This document shows positions 12,776 to 25,031 of a DNA stretch of 64,000 nucleotides, piece by piece. Each line of letters begins with the position of its first letter. Positions within the stretch are counted from its first letter, which is position 1. Below the pieces are notes generated by a model. That model searched no databases. It saw only the letters and a list, made by a program, of their open reading frames with translations, and was not told the origin of the DNA. The stretch is taken from assembly GCA_001695595.3 (NCBI GenBank), contig MBPM02000047.1, positions 186,001 to 250,000 of the forward strand, read 5' to 3'. The position numbers and the translations under genes are program-made. The DNA is from Plasmopara viticola. Lineage: Eukaryota > Oomycota > Peronosporomycetes > Peronosporales > Peronosporaceae.

Positions 12776-14206
12776 GCCGTCGCAATCCAGGATCAGAAGC
12801 AACAGGCGTTTCATATATCAGCCTCGATCTTTTGGCCGCACGTTCAGTAGGCAGTAGTGACTCTAAACCCGCACTCTGAGCTTATGTTTCCAGCGCCCAG
12901 TTTGGCAAGCCAAGATTCCTTGTGGTGAGCTAACATAAAATCTTACAGACGACATATCATCCATTTTATTTTTACATGACAAAAAAGCAGACAATTTGTA
13001 AAGACTTCGTGTAGAAGTCGCTGTGTTAATTGCCACCTTTTTGAATTATCGCATTTGTATTACGGTGGTATTGGCTCTCACTGTGAGTTGCCATCAATAA
13101 AGCTGCAAAAGATCGTATATTGTTTGAAACAGGTCAATATACGAAACAATATCGAAGGACATTTTGTGCTCAATTGTATGACATGTTGAAGCAAATGTCA
13201 CCGCGCACACGAGGGCGGTGTAGCTCGTGAAGCTGGCCGACTACGATCAAAGAGCTTATATGTTCTTGTCCAATCCTGCCAGCATCACCGCTATACAACA
13301 AGTAATTTAGGGTATTGGAGCAAACTGTCGGTTTGCATGTTCGGTACAAAGGGTAAATTTGCTATATATGCTTTAACGCAATTTTTTTAATAGCTAATCT
13401 CCATCTGTGTTTGTTTTACGCAAATTTATTTAATTACGAACTTTTTATAAGCGATACAGTCGGGAAAAGGATTGATGCGGATGAGTTTTTGCGCTCAAAG
13501 GATTAAGTGACTCGGCAAACTCATTTTTTTAAGCTCGTGGGGAAATCTTCTTTAATCGCTATTGTACATACCAAAGGGCACGACACATTTAGAGTGCCAG
13601 AATTAATAAAGTTGCATCACGTATATATCTTACGGCGCCACTGTTATGAATGGGTCATCTTTGTAGCAGCAGCACCTGAAGAAAAGAGTTTGCAGAGGCA
13701 TCATACAGCTTTTTCGGGTATCTTTGATGAATTGATTCGTGGTTGTCAGTAATGTAGTAACGGCTAGCGGTAGCCACCACGCGACCCTATATTAAAAGCA
13801 TATCGCAAAAACCGGTTGGAACACCGGTTGGACATCAGTTTACGAGGCGGACATATCTCCTAAACATGATCTTCTACTTCACATCATATATCTCGATGGT
13901 GGGCTTTAAAACAACTCGGGTAATCTAGAACATTTCTTTTGATAAAAGTCGTTTAGGCCACCAAATACTATGCGGATTTCACGCAGACATATCTTTCTGT
14001 GAGATTCGAATGAAAAGACGAACATTGTATCGTGAGCTTTATAGTATTACACTATGCGTTGATCGTATTTCGTCATGACTTAGGTGATCCTTCAGCACAA
14101 TGAGCTATGAGCTCTATATATCACTGAGCTATTTATTTAAAGCATAAGTGATGCCATCGTGACTTTAGCTTCGTGACTGGCTTGATATGCCAGAACAAAG
14201 TGCTCA

Positions 14207-15423
14207 TTACTCCTGGAACTGGTGCAACAAGAGCTCAATTGGCAACAAGCTCGAATCGTTTGTAAGCACGACGTCGAAATGTTGCAAGTACAAGTCTAAT
14301 TTCTCATCTGCACCATCGTTAAGGAATCCGATGCGTACAATTTCGTCTTCCTTAAAATCTAATCCGTCGGCCATTTTCGAGTCCCCCAGAGAATCCCCTA
14401 ACAATAAAATATTGTGTCGCTTTTCAAACTGGCATTGCTTCCAAAAATCGGTCTCTAATATTGCACTTGCGCTCTTATTCAAACTGTGTATAAGCTGCAC
14501 CGACATCAAAAGCATACAATTGTTACTCTTTTAAATGCTTGACGCAGCCACCGTTAATCGTACCGTCCCCTCAAATCCAATCAACTTGTCATGTTCGTCA
14601 AAGCGCATAATGTTAGAAATCACGTGCACATTCTTCGGAAGCGTCTTGGATAAAGTCTTTGCGTACGCTTTGTCCAGTACAGCGTGAATCACGTCGTAAA
14701 GACCCGCCGAAAATATAAGCGTAGGTACATTATCTCTTGCCAGCAAATCAAAAACCTCCATAAACCCCTCTCGTAATGTGATATCACTCGCTTCGACTGC
14801 CTTCTCAATAGCTTTTTTTGAAACGCCGTGCTCAAGCATAAGCTGGTGCGTCTTTGTCCACCATTCAATCATGAAAGGAAGTTTTTCCTCCTTTGTGAGG
14901 GTCGGCGACTGCTCGATCGGGAAATATTTTTCGAAAATCTCGCGTGCTACTATCTCAGCTTGTGGTCCCAGTGCATCGCTTCCCATTAAAAGACTGTGCG
15001 TACTAAGAGCCTGGTCATCTGTAAGAATTGAATAGTACAATACGTTTTACATTAATACAAATTCTAGAATATAAATTCGCATTTCGGCCACGAACCTGTA
15101 GGTTTATAGGCTGGAGTGAGTGTGTAGTCGAAGTCAGCAATAACGATAAGCTTGCTTAATCGGTCAGTGGTGAACTTTTTCCACTTACGGGCAAATACTT
15201 CTGTATTGAAAACATTTAAGGTTACTGTGTTTTTGCAATAATTGTAAATGGAGGACATGCCTGGATCGCGTACGAACATCGTGGGCTTTCCTAGTGGTCG
15301 GCGGAGAGTACTCGATTCAGCGCGCACTGACTTTGATTTGCTCAACGAGCTTATAGAAATTGCTACACCAGCAAGAGCGAGGGCAGTCGAGGCAAGCGGC
15401 GAAGCTTGACCGAGGCCGTACAT
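14207..15423 (-). CDS. Cytosolic pyrimidine 5'-nucleotidase (UMPH-1/NT5C3 family)
   Basis: The predicted protein has 356 aa in three exons (15423-15096, 15018-14564, 14494-14207) with introns of 77 and 69 nt. The family dephosphorylates pyrimidine nucleoside 5'-monophosphates and belongs to the HAD superfamily. The nucleophile motif DFDYTLT has its aspartates at about residues 97 and 99, the SAG motif is at 213-215, and the acidic GDSLGDS motif is at 294-300. The EWW-TK block near 161 is also typical. The first intron (donor GTTCGT, acceptor TTACAG) joins YKPT to DDQALSTHSLLMG. The second (donor GTACGA, acceptor GTGCAG) joins FEGT to LIHSLNK. Both joins keep the family alignment. The start is the ATG at 15423; an upstream in-frame TTG was not used. 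Residues 8-30 are hydrophobic and could be an anchor or targeting sequence. The gene is isolated, with repeats on both sides. Symbol left blank because the exact orthologue is unclear. Confidence 0.93.
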
Positions 15424-17741
15424 GATTAATGCGCAATGATTACCAACAAATGGCAATTAACAAAACCATAATAGGCTAAGGGGCTATACCTAAATTCTTA
15501 TCATTCCAATAACATGTATAAAAAAACTTATAATCTGGTAAATAGTTGTTCTTTATCGTCTCTTTAACAACATCTACGGATATAATGAGCTCAGAACATC
15601 GCTTCTGACCGATTGCAAAACATTGGCAGACTAGATACTTAGCGCCAATACGTCGAAGCTGATGATGACCATGACGGTGTACAAGACATAAAAGATAAAT
15701 CTACCTGCGTATTACTCGAATATGGCTCTTGCGGCATGGCACCATTTGACTAAAGCAGTCTTGAAAAGCAGACGTTTTATCAATGTATAATCTGCTTCCT
15801 CATGTAGATGGGCATTGATAGCGTTTGTACTTAATGTTGTTATATCGTTAGTGCTTGTACTTGATGTTGTTATAAGGGCCTCTGCAGACCAGCAAGTCAA
15901 CAGCCAGTGGAGACTCAACTGTTAGACGAACTAGACGTTTGGTCCGGAATAAGTGGATGTTATCAAAACTTCAATTCGAGTGACAAAGGCTACTTAATAA
16001 GAGCATTTCGTTGATAGGATTAGCTAAAGTACTCATAATGCAGTGTGAAGCAGCGTTATGCTTAGGAAATTCGAGCAAAATGAAACTTCGATTCGGTATA
16101 AAACTTCGGCTTTGGACAGACTCGGTTCGGCATACAACAATTTCCTTCCGAAGACGATGTCGATGCACCCGCATTGATGTGGGGCAACTCAAAAGTCCTT
16201 ACGACAGGAAATCAATCTTTGGCTTAAGCACCTCGTTAAGGCGACCCCCCAGTGCACGGCTCTTTTCTTAGGCCAATTTTGGTGGCCATACGATGGCTGA
16301 GAGCACTATAGAAGACTTAGGGGATGTGTATAAGAGAATGTGCGACTTGAGCAAACAGGTAAAGAAACTAATGACGCAGTACGGAGATGTCGCGCTGAGG
16401 CAACGGCGGTCAATCCGATTGTGACACTTATAAGTCAGCGCATACCCTGATGGGCCCCGAAACTCGCTCTTTATTCAAATATCCGCGACCTGGCTGCCTA
16501 GGCAGACTCTAAGGCAATCTCAAGCGCGTACCTTCGGTCGCACAGAAGTTGCTGCTACTGACATTCAAGGTCATTTACTCATTCGTGTGAATGTGGAGAT
16601 GCTCTCGAAGGCATCAGGTTTTCTTGCCATAATTTAACTGCATATAAATTGCGTGTACCGTTAATTTTTTGCACGAAAAATGAGGGTATTCGCTCCGAAA
16701 TCAAAGACTACAAGTGCTTTTATCCAAATCGAGGTCTTTCGAGTACGCGCAGGGGAATAGTAGGAGTTATGTCTTTGCTCACATGTGGAGCTTGAACTCC
16801 CAGTGTATAGCTTAGGATAATGCCGAAGTCGAGACATATTGAAGGTGTATTATACTCGACGTACCAAGTGAACAAAATGGGCAATAAGATAACAAGCATG
16901 AAGTACTACGAAGCCGAAACATATTAGAGTTGTATTATACTCGACCTACCAAGTGAAAAAAAGGGCATTAAGATAACAAGCATGAAGTACTCTGTCCGAG
17001 GCGGCTGAAGGCTGGAATGAAACTCACTTATTTAAACTACGAAAAAAACCTTAACGAAGCCGTGGTGATGGCGACATTGCTAAGAAATATCTCTGTACCG
17101 GAACTAGAACCAATTTTGTTGCTCGAATATTTTAGGCAGCGCGCAATAACTTGAAGCAGCTGCTAACAGCACGCGCATAGCTGCGAAAGCGTTGTGCTGG
17201 ATTGATGGTGCTCTTAGCAAAATCGCTTATATAGATTGCAAGAGAAGGATCCTCCGAAGTGTCCTCGTGAAAGTCAAATTACATCAAGGACAAGTTCAAA
17301 TAGATATTGTATAATAAGAAGTGCGAGGCTGGTCATAGGTAAGAAATGCTTTTTGACATTAACTGCTTGTTCCGCATATTTAGGCGGGATTTTCCTGGAA
17401 AAGTAATTCTTCTCAGAAAGCCATATGGCAAATGGCACATCATACATACTCATAATAAGCTGAATACAACCACTATTCTAAACCGACCCCAATGTCAATG
17501 AAAGGGGCTCTGCAAATAAATACAAGGGGATGTTTAATGTACGGCTCATCTGACTTGGTCGACGAGTAATTCTAGCTCCCCATGCAATAGAGCAATATAC
17601 TACCGACAAATGGAAGCACTCTAAGCATGAGTTTGGACATGTCTTTAATACGCTTGCGACGTTTACCTGTGTTGTGAAGCAGCTGTTCAAGCTGTACTTA
17701 AGTATACTTCGGCGATAACGCTTGCCCATATTTGTTCATTG
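15424..17741. other. Gene-poor stretch upstream of the 5'-nucleotidase
   Basis: No gene could be supported. The first few hundred bases must hold the 5'-nucleotidase promoter, but no recognisable core element stands out. A roughly 22-bp sequence containing TTGTACTT and ATGTTGTTATA is repeated with a 30-bp period at about 15823-15874. An 80-90 bp tandem duplication at 16822-16993 is listed separately. Confidence 0.45.
16822..16993. repeat. Tandem duplication of an 80-90 bp unit
   Basis: Two adjacent units (16822-16912 and 16913-16993) share GCCGAA, a GTATTATACTCGAC block, TACCAAGTG, and an exact 25-base stretch beginning AAGATAACAAGC. The first unit has about 8 extra bases after GCCGAAG. A related sequence, GCCGAAGCCGAGACATTAAG, occurs singly near 23326. 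The unit may derive from an LTR end, because GCCGAAG-CGAGACA resembles a terminus ending in CA, but that is inference. Confidence 0.7.
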
Positions 17742-18052
17742 TACGGAATGACGGGGGCTAAATGCTCGCGCGGTTCGGGCAGGTGCTCTCGGGCATCCGC
17801 AGGTCTCTAACGAGTCTCACCCTCGACGCGACGGTCTCCAGCACCGGGCGGCACCTGGGCTCTTACCAAGTCAGAGCTAAGCAGAATAATGGAAGACCCT
17901 CACGACCTCGGTGCTGGCTGCACTGCCCGCCGAACGAGACCCGACGTATGCGGACACCACTCTATGCCGTGGACTAGCTAGACTGAGCCTAGCACGTGCA
18001 TAACTTGGCAACGCGATAACGTAATACATTACATTACATTACGGAATGACGG
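17742..18052 (+). mobile_element. SINE, 5'-truncated copy 1
   Basis: The element body at 17755-18039 is flanked by exact 13-bp target-site duplications, TACGGAATGACGG, at 17742-17754 and 18040-18052. It begins at GGGCTAAATGC, ends in a short ATTAC-repeat tail, and shares most of its length with copies at 29.6, 37.0 and 43.1 kb. It lacks the tRNA-like head and the first 50 or so bases of the body. The target duplication and tail indicate LINE-type retrotransposition. The open frames inside it are not genes. Confidence 0.9.
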
Positions 18053-21000
18053 ATGTGGAAAAACACACTGTCCATATGTGATCAGTACTCCAGTACATGC
18101 GCACATGTTAGCCCTACGATAGGATGGGTAGTGAGAAGAAACAAATTCAATTGTAGGATGTTTTGATGAAATGCTTAGCTTTCGAGTAGACCAAAATAAT
18201 GTGGATTGGTTGGTCCCGTTTCAAAGACACAAAGAAGTGGCTTTGTCCTGTCGGTTCTTAAGTGTATACTACGTAAAAGTGACAAAATTATTGTCAACTC
18301 TTTTGTAGAATGACAGACAATAGACGTGGCTAGCCCAACACCAAGAGACCTTCAGCGAAAGCGAATGAAGTTGTAATAGATGCCAATTTTGGTCTCGCCA
18401 GATTCAAACGACCGTTAGTGCATGTACGTGAAACTTTGCCAACGTAACCACTCTTTTGCAAGCAGACGTCGGGATGCGAGATTGAGTGATAGAATTTAAG
18501 CCCCTGTAACTAAAAGGTGTAATCTCTTTAGTTCAGTGCTCGCCTGCTAGACCTCTTAACTATTTGTATTCTAGAAAGGTCATGACCCTACGCATTGTGA
18601 TATTAAAGCCTTTAATTTATGCAGAGTATGATTTTGAGCAACTGTGCAAATTGATAAAAAAAGTTATTTGGCTGATGCTTATATCGTCATCGCAAGCTCA
18701 ATTCACAGTTCTCGGCTCGTTTGTATTTTGGCGTGTGTGCGCGAGATGACATGACCGTAGCTCAGAAAACTTAAGGAGCGAGGAGCTTAAAGACTCAAAC
18801 CAAACGTTGATTGCACGGCTTAGTACAAAGCTCCATCGGCTCTTGGTAGAAGCTGGGCTGCTCAAAAACAGGGCTTCCCAAGGCAACCCACCACATGTGA
18901 TGGCTCATCAAGATAGTTTGAGATAATTTTTCGAAGCAGCTGATGAAACACCGCTTGGCATTCAGCTCGGCTAAGAGAGATTGTATGGTTTGATAAGCTC
19001 TTTCTGCTGGCAGTCAAATATGTACAAATAAGTCTGCACATCTCTTTGCACATGGATAGTGTATCAGAGGGCTCCACGATCGCTAGATGTGGCCAAACCA
19101 TTGGCAAGCTTGCCGAAGCCATTTCTTTGCTAGCAGTATATTCGAATGGATTTGGACTCATCCTGACCAAGAACTGATACGTGGAAAAATTTCTCGGGGA
19201 CGTGGTCTCTAAAGTCAAAACTAGTATCTTGTGATGTACACGGGGTATACTTAATTCTTAATTCTCGATTATGTGGCACGACTTTGGTGAGACTACACTA
19301 GTTGTCGCAGTTGAATTTGAGTATGGTGATCTGCATCTATGGCACGACTGCTTTTCATATCAAGGGTTGAGGGTGCAAAAGCCACGAGCAGAGCTCATCT
19401 AGAAATGTTTAGTGATCTCTGTGGAAGCAGTGTTATCGGAAGTGCGGTGTTGCTTATCATACGTCGCTGGCAGGTCGCTGACCTTTGAAGACATGCCACC
19501 GCCCAACCAAAAAACGCTTTTAAACGATAACTATGAGAGCTTGCTCCACTTGCATATTGGTTTCACTTAAGTCAAGAGAAGTATGAGCAGAGAAGGAAAT
19601 GTTTTGTACTTAACATTTAGGTAAACCATTCTCAAGTATATTATACGGCGTGAGCATTACACGTTCACTTTGCATTGTTAGTACCTGACCGTTGCTTTTT
19701 ACAGATGCCAAATTGTCACGGTTATTCGCACAGAAGACCATGCAGGTCAAGCAAGTGAGCATGGGCGCCTTACGATGGGCGTCTTGAAGGCCAAATTCTC
19801 AATGTCAAAGGCACCTATGGCACTGATACAGTTCTTTGGACAATTGCTTGTCAAGCACAAGACTTAAGGCTCGCTTGTGTGTTCACAATCCAACAAACAT
19901 CATTTTGTCCTGCTTGCACCTCAATCTCCTTTCCTTCATCGAGAAATAAGTGTATAAGCTCCGGCGTATAGGCACAAGCGTCTGAGCGAGAGATGGGTAG
20001 AGTTTGGGGGTGTATTGTGAAGGCTCGTGGGCACGCAGCGTTCGACGCTAGAGCTCACAAGTACGTGGCTCAAGTTAGCTCGATGTATAGAGGGCAGTCG
20101 CAATAGTTGAGCCACAGAGTCGCAAGCATAGCTCAGACTTTGTATGGGAGAGCTCTCACTTTCAAAGTCGAGGTTGGTGTGTCTTCATCACTTTTATCCA
20201 GGGGTAACTGACACGGGTGAGGCAAGTGTAATTTACAAGCAATCATTCGTCATATTACCGCATTGCGTTGAGATGCCGTGGGGTACTCAGACACTGTGGG
20301 TCTGGCTCATGTCTCAAATAAATTGTCTGCTTAAGACACCATTGTGGAAGCTTCAATTATCCGACTGCTTTGAAGTGGCACAAATCACAACTGTACTTTC
20401 AAGTAGGCAGAAAGTTCCAAAGGCTTCGTTTGAATAGATACAATATATCCGAATCTTGATATAGAGGGGGTCACACGAATCCAGTGGATCATACTAGCCA
20501 GACGTATTATCGGATCGTGTATCATGAGTCACGTGATAATTCAAACATCGACAAGAAGGTAGTGCTTTGAATAAAGAGCCGACCGAAAATAATACATGGC
20601 ATAATGACTCGATGGATGAAAGTGGACGAAACTAATTAAGTCCTTAGAGATCTTATTGAAGAGTCTTGAACAAATTTAGCTTACATATTAAAGCGTACGA
20701 TTATACCAGTCCTTGGTGTAAGACAAATAGTAGCCTTCAAGTCAGTTAGATAGCGATCTGCGACACGTACTGGCACTTAAACTATGCAAGTTGCTACAAC
20801 CTCTGTTAATTTCACGAGTTGAAATAAGCATTTGCTCCAATTTTTGCTTTAGATCTTGTATCTTCATACGTTTTATGAGCTTCTTTATCGCCCCTCCTTG
20901 GAGTAAAAATTTTATCATTCTAAATCACTGCGAATGTTTTGGAAACGTGGTGATCGAATATTAAAAAAAGGCATTAAGAAGGGTGTCTAGACCTTGTGGT

Positions 21001-21194
21001 GCTTTTCGGTTTACTCTACAGTATTCAGTTTCATCTTCTTATTGATGTTTGAAGCAATATCTGACTTGCTTTACACAATTTGGTAGTACAAACTAGTGTA
21101 AAATCGCATAATTCTATTGCAGTATTCAATAGCAAATAGCTTTGTTTAACAAAATGCGTGCTAAGATGCAGTGCGGATACATGTCACAAACAAC
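18053..21194. other. Gene-poor stretch
   Basis: No gene could be supported. Several medium open frames on both strands (for example 18862-19218 minus and 20144-20437 plus) carry no recognisable domain. When adjacent frames are read together they are interrupted by stops, as expected for decayed transposon sequence. Confidence 0.4.
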
Positions 21195-21600
21195 CTCATC
21201 GAAGTGTTTAACCTCTCTGTAGTCGTTTGAGACCACACATCCTTGATGACGATCGAAAGGGTACGCAAATAGTATCGTAAGTATTGTCTAGACATTAGAC
21301 CATATTTCGCAGATTGTACCTTCGCGTTTAATCCAAACCTGGCAAGCTTAATATATACGACAACGCGCTTGTGCTCAAACTTGATTATTGGTTGGTCGAT
21401 ATTAGCAGAAACCAAAGCTCTTTCAGCGAGCGAATTTGTCAAGCATACAAACTGAATGTCAATATGAAACCCTTCGCGCAAATTCAAAGTGCAGGTGAAG
21501 ATGCTAAAGTCAAGTGGCAAATTATTTTAGACGCATTGTTACGGTGGGTGATCCGCCTATCTATAAGGCGGATAAGGCAGAGCTATGAGGAATTATTAAT
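21195..21600. repeat. Old dispersed repeat, copy C (inverted partner at 27.2-27.7 kb)
   Basis: This sequence matches the reverse complement of about 27245-27665. Aligned blocks include GTAGTCGTTTGAGACCAC (about 21219), a TCAAACTTGATTATT block near 21377, a GCATACAA-CTGAATG block near 21440, and a GATGCT-AAGTC block near 21500. Differences are frequent. Near 21555 the palindrome CCGCCT-ATCTATA-AGGCGG occurs in copy C only. No protein domain was recognised, and the family may be a retrotransposon fragment. Confidence 0.6.
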
Positions 21601-23534
21601 TTCAGGGATGATCGACTGAAGCACGTTCATTTCTGTACTCATGACGCTTCAATTCGCGACCGAGAGAACACTGTATCCTCGATTTTGACAACATACTAAT
21701 GACCCAAATGAGAAAGTATGAGTGTAGAATCGTAAAATCTAACAAAAATTTAGACTCGTAGCTCAAATATCGGCTCCATAAATAGCCTGCCGTACCGGTG
21801 TATTGTTGAAAGTCAATAAGGCTCGACAATATTTTTGGCTTTCTTATAGGCAGTAGCAATACGGACATAGTAACCCCTGCAAAAATGTTGGATTTGACAT
21901 TTTTTAATACAGAGTTAAAGACAACAAACCGAAAGGCTGTTCTCGGGCATGAATCGAAGTAGTATGGCTTTTTAGGCACGGTGATGTAGGGTCGCCTCAT
22001 TAAGCGAATGCAATTTCTTTTATGAGAATTCTACTAGCTGACGTCAGCGGCTGACATCAGCGGCTGACTAAGGGTCAACTATATGCTCGAAAGCACACTA
22101 CGCAGTATAAGCCTTGAAGGAATCATATTCTTTAGCCGACAAATGTTGAAATTATAGCTAAAACAATACCTGGTAATACGGCTCACGCAGCAACGCGTTT
22201 TGCACTCATCGTTTGAAAAAGATTTAAGACACCTCCTACTTCAGTTATCTGCGGGAAGTGCGAAGAAAAAGGCTCAGAAAGTGATTTACTTGTAAGTCTA
22301 TAATATAGTGCCGTTTTCGTTAGGAAACATTGACTTGACTTCACAAGAAATTGGCTGAAATTGGCCTGCAATACAACAAAATCTGCTTACAAAAAACCTG
22401 AAAGGTTTAATTCAAATACCCTTATTGTTTTCAAAATCGATAAAATGGAGAGTGAAGCTTTACAAGCAAAAGGAAGAATAGCTTCGTCGGACATTTTACA
22501 AACTCGAAAATGCATAATTTAGCGTATACATATGACCTTGCTAATATGATGTCAATGCACCTAGCACTTTATGTGGGTCGTGTTATGGAATATCAACCAT
22601 CCCCAGCTACCATGACCTCTCAAATACTCTAAGCAGCTTTGAATTCGCGATCGACGTTGATAAAAGCGAGATCGAGTAGATAAATGACACGTGATATTTT
22701 CTCGGGCCACAACCGTATCTGTCATAAAGCTGAGGGATCGAGTATTAACGAGGCTGTGTGGTTCATGCGGCTGGTAAGGTCTAAAGCTCAATTAAGAATT
22801 AAGCGGCATCATTTTTTAATATAGTAAACCACCCGGCGGTCAATCAAGCTATAAAATCTCACTTATTTCAATTTTGAAAAATCTTTGAGCTCTTCAAAGG
22901 CTTCGAAAATCTAGGCTTGCCCCGAAGAATCTCTTGCCTAGTTTCCAGTGCCGACTCCGATAGAAGTCATAAGTTTTCCATTTTTCGCGCAGGAGCTACT
23001 GCTTCTCAGGGGGCGAATCATTGGGAACTTCTTGGTTTTAGAGTCAAAAAGTATTATCGCGTGGAGTTGTGTAGTATAGCCGGAGTTTTTTTATGGGTGC
23101 CAAAACTCTCTCGTGAAGTGGCACGTTTGATTTGACCAACAGATTTCTTGTGAGCCGTAGAATCGATTTCAGAAAATTGCACTAATGCAAATGCAATGCA
23201 AGAATAAAAGCAGGGGCAGCTTTGTAAGATAGTCGCGGTCTTCTGGTCGCACTGTAAGCTTTGGTTTAGGTGACTATATATTCTCGTGTTGAATGTAGAA
23301 TTTTCACCGCCTGGCTCGGCATCATGCCGAAGCCGAGACATTAAGACTCTAATTTACCTCCGACCCGAGAAGAGAAGAAGTTTGATGTTAAGCTCACAGC
23401 CGTAAGCCAGCTGTACCGTTTTTAAAGAACCCAGGTCAGCAACATTGAAAGGCTGCCATTTTTTTCCGTGCTTTGTTATCTCGAGCCGACGCGTGACTAT
23501 GGAGTAGAAGCACCAGTGAATTACATACCACGGC
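21601..23534. other. Gene-poor stretch
   Basis: No gene could be supported. A 132-residue open frame on the minus strand (21602-22000) has no recognisable domain. The stretch contains the palindromic triplet at 22037-22070 and, near 23326, a sequence related to the tandem unit at 16.8 kb. Confidence 0.4.
22037..22070. repeat. Triplicated 13-bp palindromic unit (TGACGTCA-like)
   Basis: GCTGACGTCAGCG (37-49), GCTGACATCAGCG (50-62) and GCTGACTA (63-70) follow one another directly in the 22.0-kb segment. The first unit is a perfect palindrome around TGACGTCA, the site known for CREB/ATF-type bZIP proteins. No gene starts nearby, so a regulatory role is only a possibility. Confidence 0.6.
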
Positions 23535-23990
23535 GTACGCGGACTCGGCTAGTAGTATTGACGATCGACGCTTTGTTTCCGGGATGATGATGATGTTCGA
23601 GGGGCATCCGTGATATTCAAGTCCAAGTATCAGCGTTATTCGACGCTAAGCTCTGCAGAGGCAGAGTACATGACTTTGACCTGTGTACCCAAGAAGTATT
23701 TGGATGCGTGCAATGTTGTTCGAGGATCTCGGTCGTGAGCAAATGGAAGCTAGCTTAATCTGGGACGACAACCAAGGTTCAAAAAAAATGAACTTGCCAA
23801 CAATACAGACTACGATGCTAAGACTAAGCACGTTGACTTTCGTCATCTTTTCACCCTGGAGAACGTGGCCCGAGACATCATCGTGGTAAAGTACGTATCG
23901 GCAGAGGCAGACGTGTTGACCAGGACAATTTTCAACAGTTTTCGTCTTCATCAAGTGCGGAGGCATAGAGTACTAAGCAACTCTGCAACT
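23535..23990 (+). pseudogene. Ty1/Copia RNase H fossil
   Basis: Three frames on the plus strand, read in turn, give a Copia-type RNase H domain. The pieces are YADSASSIDDRRFVSG (from about 23536), then GASVIFKSKYQ followed by STLSSAEAEYMTLT (about 23599-23675), then WMRAMLF-DLGREQ with WDDNQGS (about 23701-23780), and finally NVARDIIVVKYVSAEADVLT (about 23860-23920). The STLSSAEAEYM motif with a downstream NVARDII-KY-T arrangement is characteristic of the C-terminal end of Copia Pol. At least three frameshifts separate the pieces, so it is dead. Integrase and reverse transcriptase were not found next to it. Confidence 0.85.
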
Positions 23991-25031
23991 TCAACACTCC
24001 TCCGCGAGATGCCTGGAGCGGCGAGCGCAAGCTTTATGTTGCTCTTATGCCACCCTTGCTATACATATCATCGGCATTTAGATTCGCCAGTTGGGGTCGC
24101 ATCCACTAGGATTCTTGACACCGCAGTCGCGACACTTTCGTCGCTGCCTCGACGTCGTAATACATCTCTTTTGTGAACTAGATGTTGTCTTCGACGTTCC
24201 TGCACCAATATTTACCGCCTCTTGCGCGTGACAAACACAATTTACCTGAACACAGTCATTAACTTATGAAAAGGCGCGACGTGCTTCACGATGTTCTCAG
24301 AGATAATCTTCTGGTGTATTTTAGGCAGAATGTCATCATGGGAGGCATCTCACCTACTCTCTTTCACGAAAAAAATGTACACGGCTTTTCACGTGGTGGT
24401 GACTATCAAGCAAGGCTACGGTACCTTCTTTAAGCCAAGGTACCTGTTTGCACATACTTGTAACATCGTCTGTATCCGCGCCAGCGTGAGCAAGTCCAGC
24501 GGCTGAATGAAGTATACCTATTGAAAATTAGACATCATTTGATCAACCTTAAATGCAGCCGACTTATTTTTATAAAACTGTAATAAAACATCTCGCGTAA
24601 ATCAACAGTTGGCATCTGAAATTGAAATTCAGTCGGCTCAATACCTTTTAAACTACCTTTTCTAATTGGAACGCATAGCCGGTCGCATACTTTGCGCTGC
24701 GCGCTTAGAAAAACTTGCTTGTGAAAACTAGTATCAACGCTGCGACGAAGGGAGTGTCAGCGTTCAAGCTCGCCGATTTCAAAAAAGGAGATCGCTCTAT
24801 GCTATCCATCGGTGTAGCAACTTGACGAGCTGGCACAGCCATTCTTGCCTCAGTCATTAAAGCCCCTTCTGGTAACTAAGCATAAGGCCGGGTCAGTTCT
24901 GGTATCGAGGACAAGATATTGGCTCGGCTGAGCTAAATGCAATAAAGTGCTTTCTTTTCCAAATAAAAGGTAAGAGAAATATTATGGAATGGGTAAACTG
25001 AGAAAATGATCAATCTCACACTTTTCACAAA
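23991..25031. other. Spacer between Copia fossil and TDP2-like gene
   Basis: No gene could be supported. The left part may continue the decayed Copia element. The last 100 bases are the presumed promoter of the TDP2-like gene. A CTCACACTTTTCAC sequence sits just before its ATG and could be an oomycete initiator-type element, but the match is loose. Confidence 0.4.

Larger units (their letters stand above)
5531..14206. other. Long gene-poor stretch with hairpins and short tandem repeats
   Basis: No gene could be supported over 8.7 kb. The longest open frame (6167-6553, minus, 128 residues) has no recognisable domain. Listed separately are an inverted repeat at 6963-7034, a nested group of hairpins at 9377-9655, and a 34-bp tandem duplication at 12708-12775. 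A minor 9-bp inverted repeat lies near 13110-13160. The remainder shows no structure I can interpret. Confidence 0.5.

Noticed and set aside
15424..15456. Upstream TTG start for the 5'-nucleotidase
   Set aside because: An ATG lies 11 codons downstream and nuclear eukaryotic genes rarely start at TTG.
21602..22000. 132-residue minus-strand frame considered as Copia Pol
   Set aside because: FQQYTGTAGYLW slightly recalls the region before Copia RNase H, but none of the expected flanking motifs follow.
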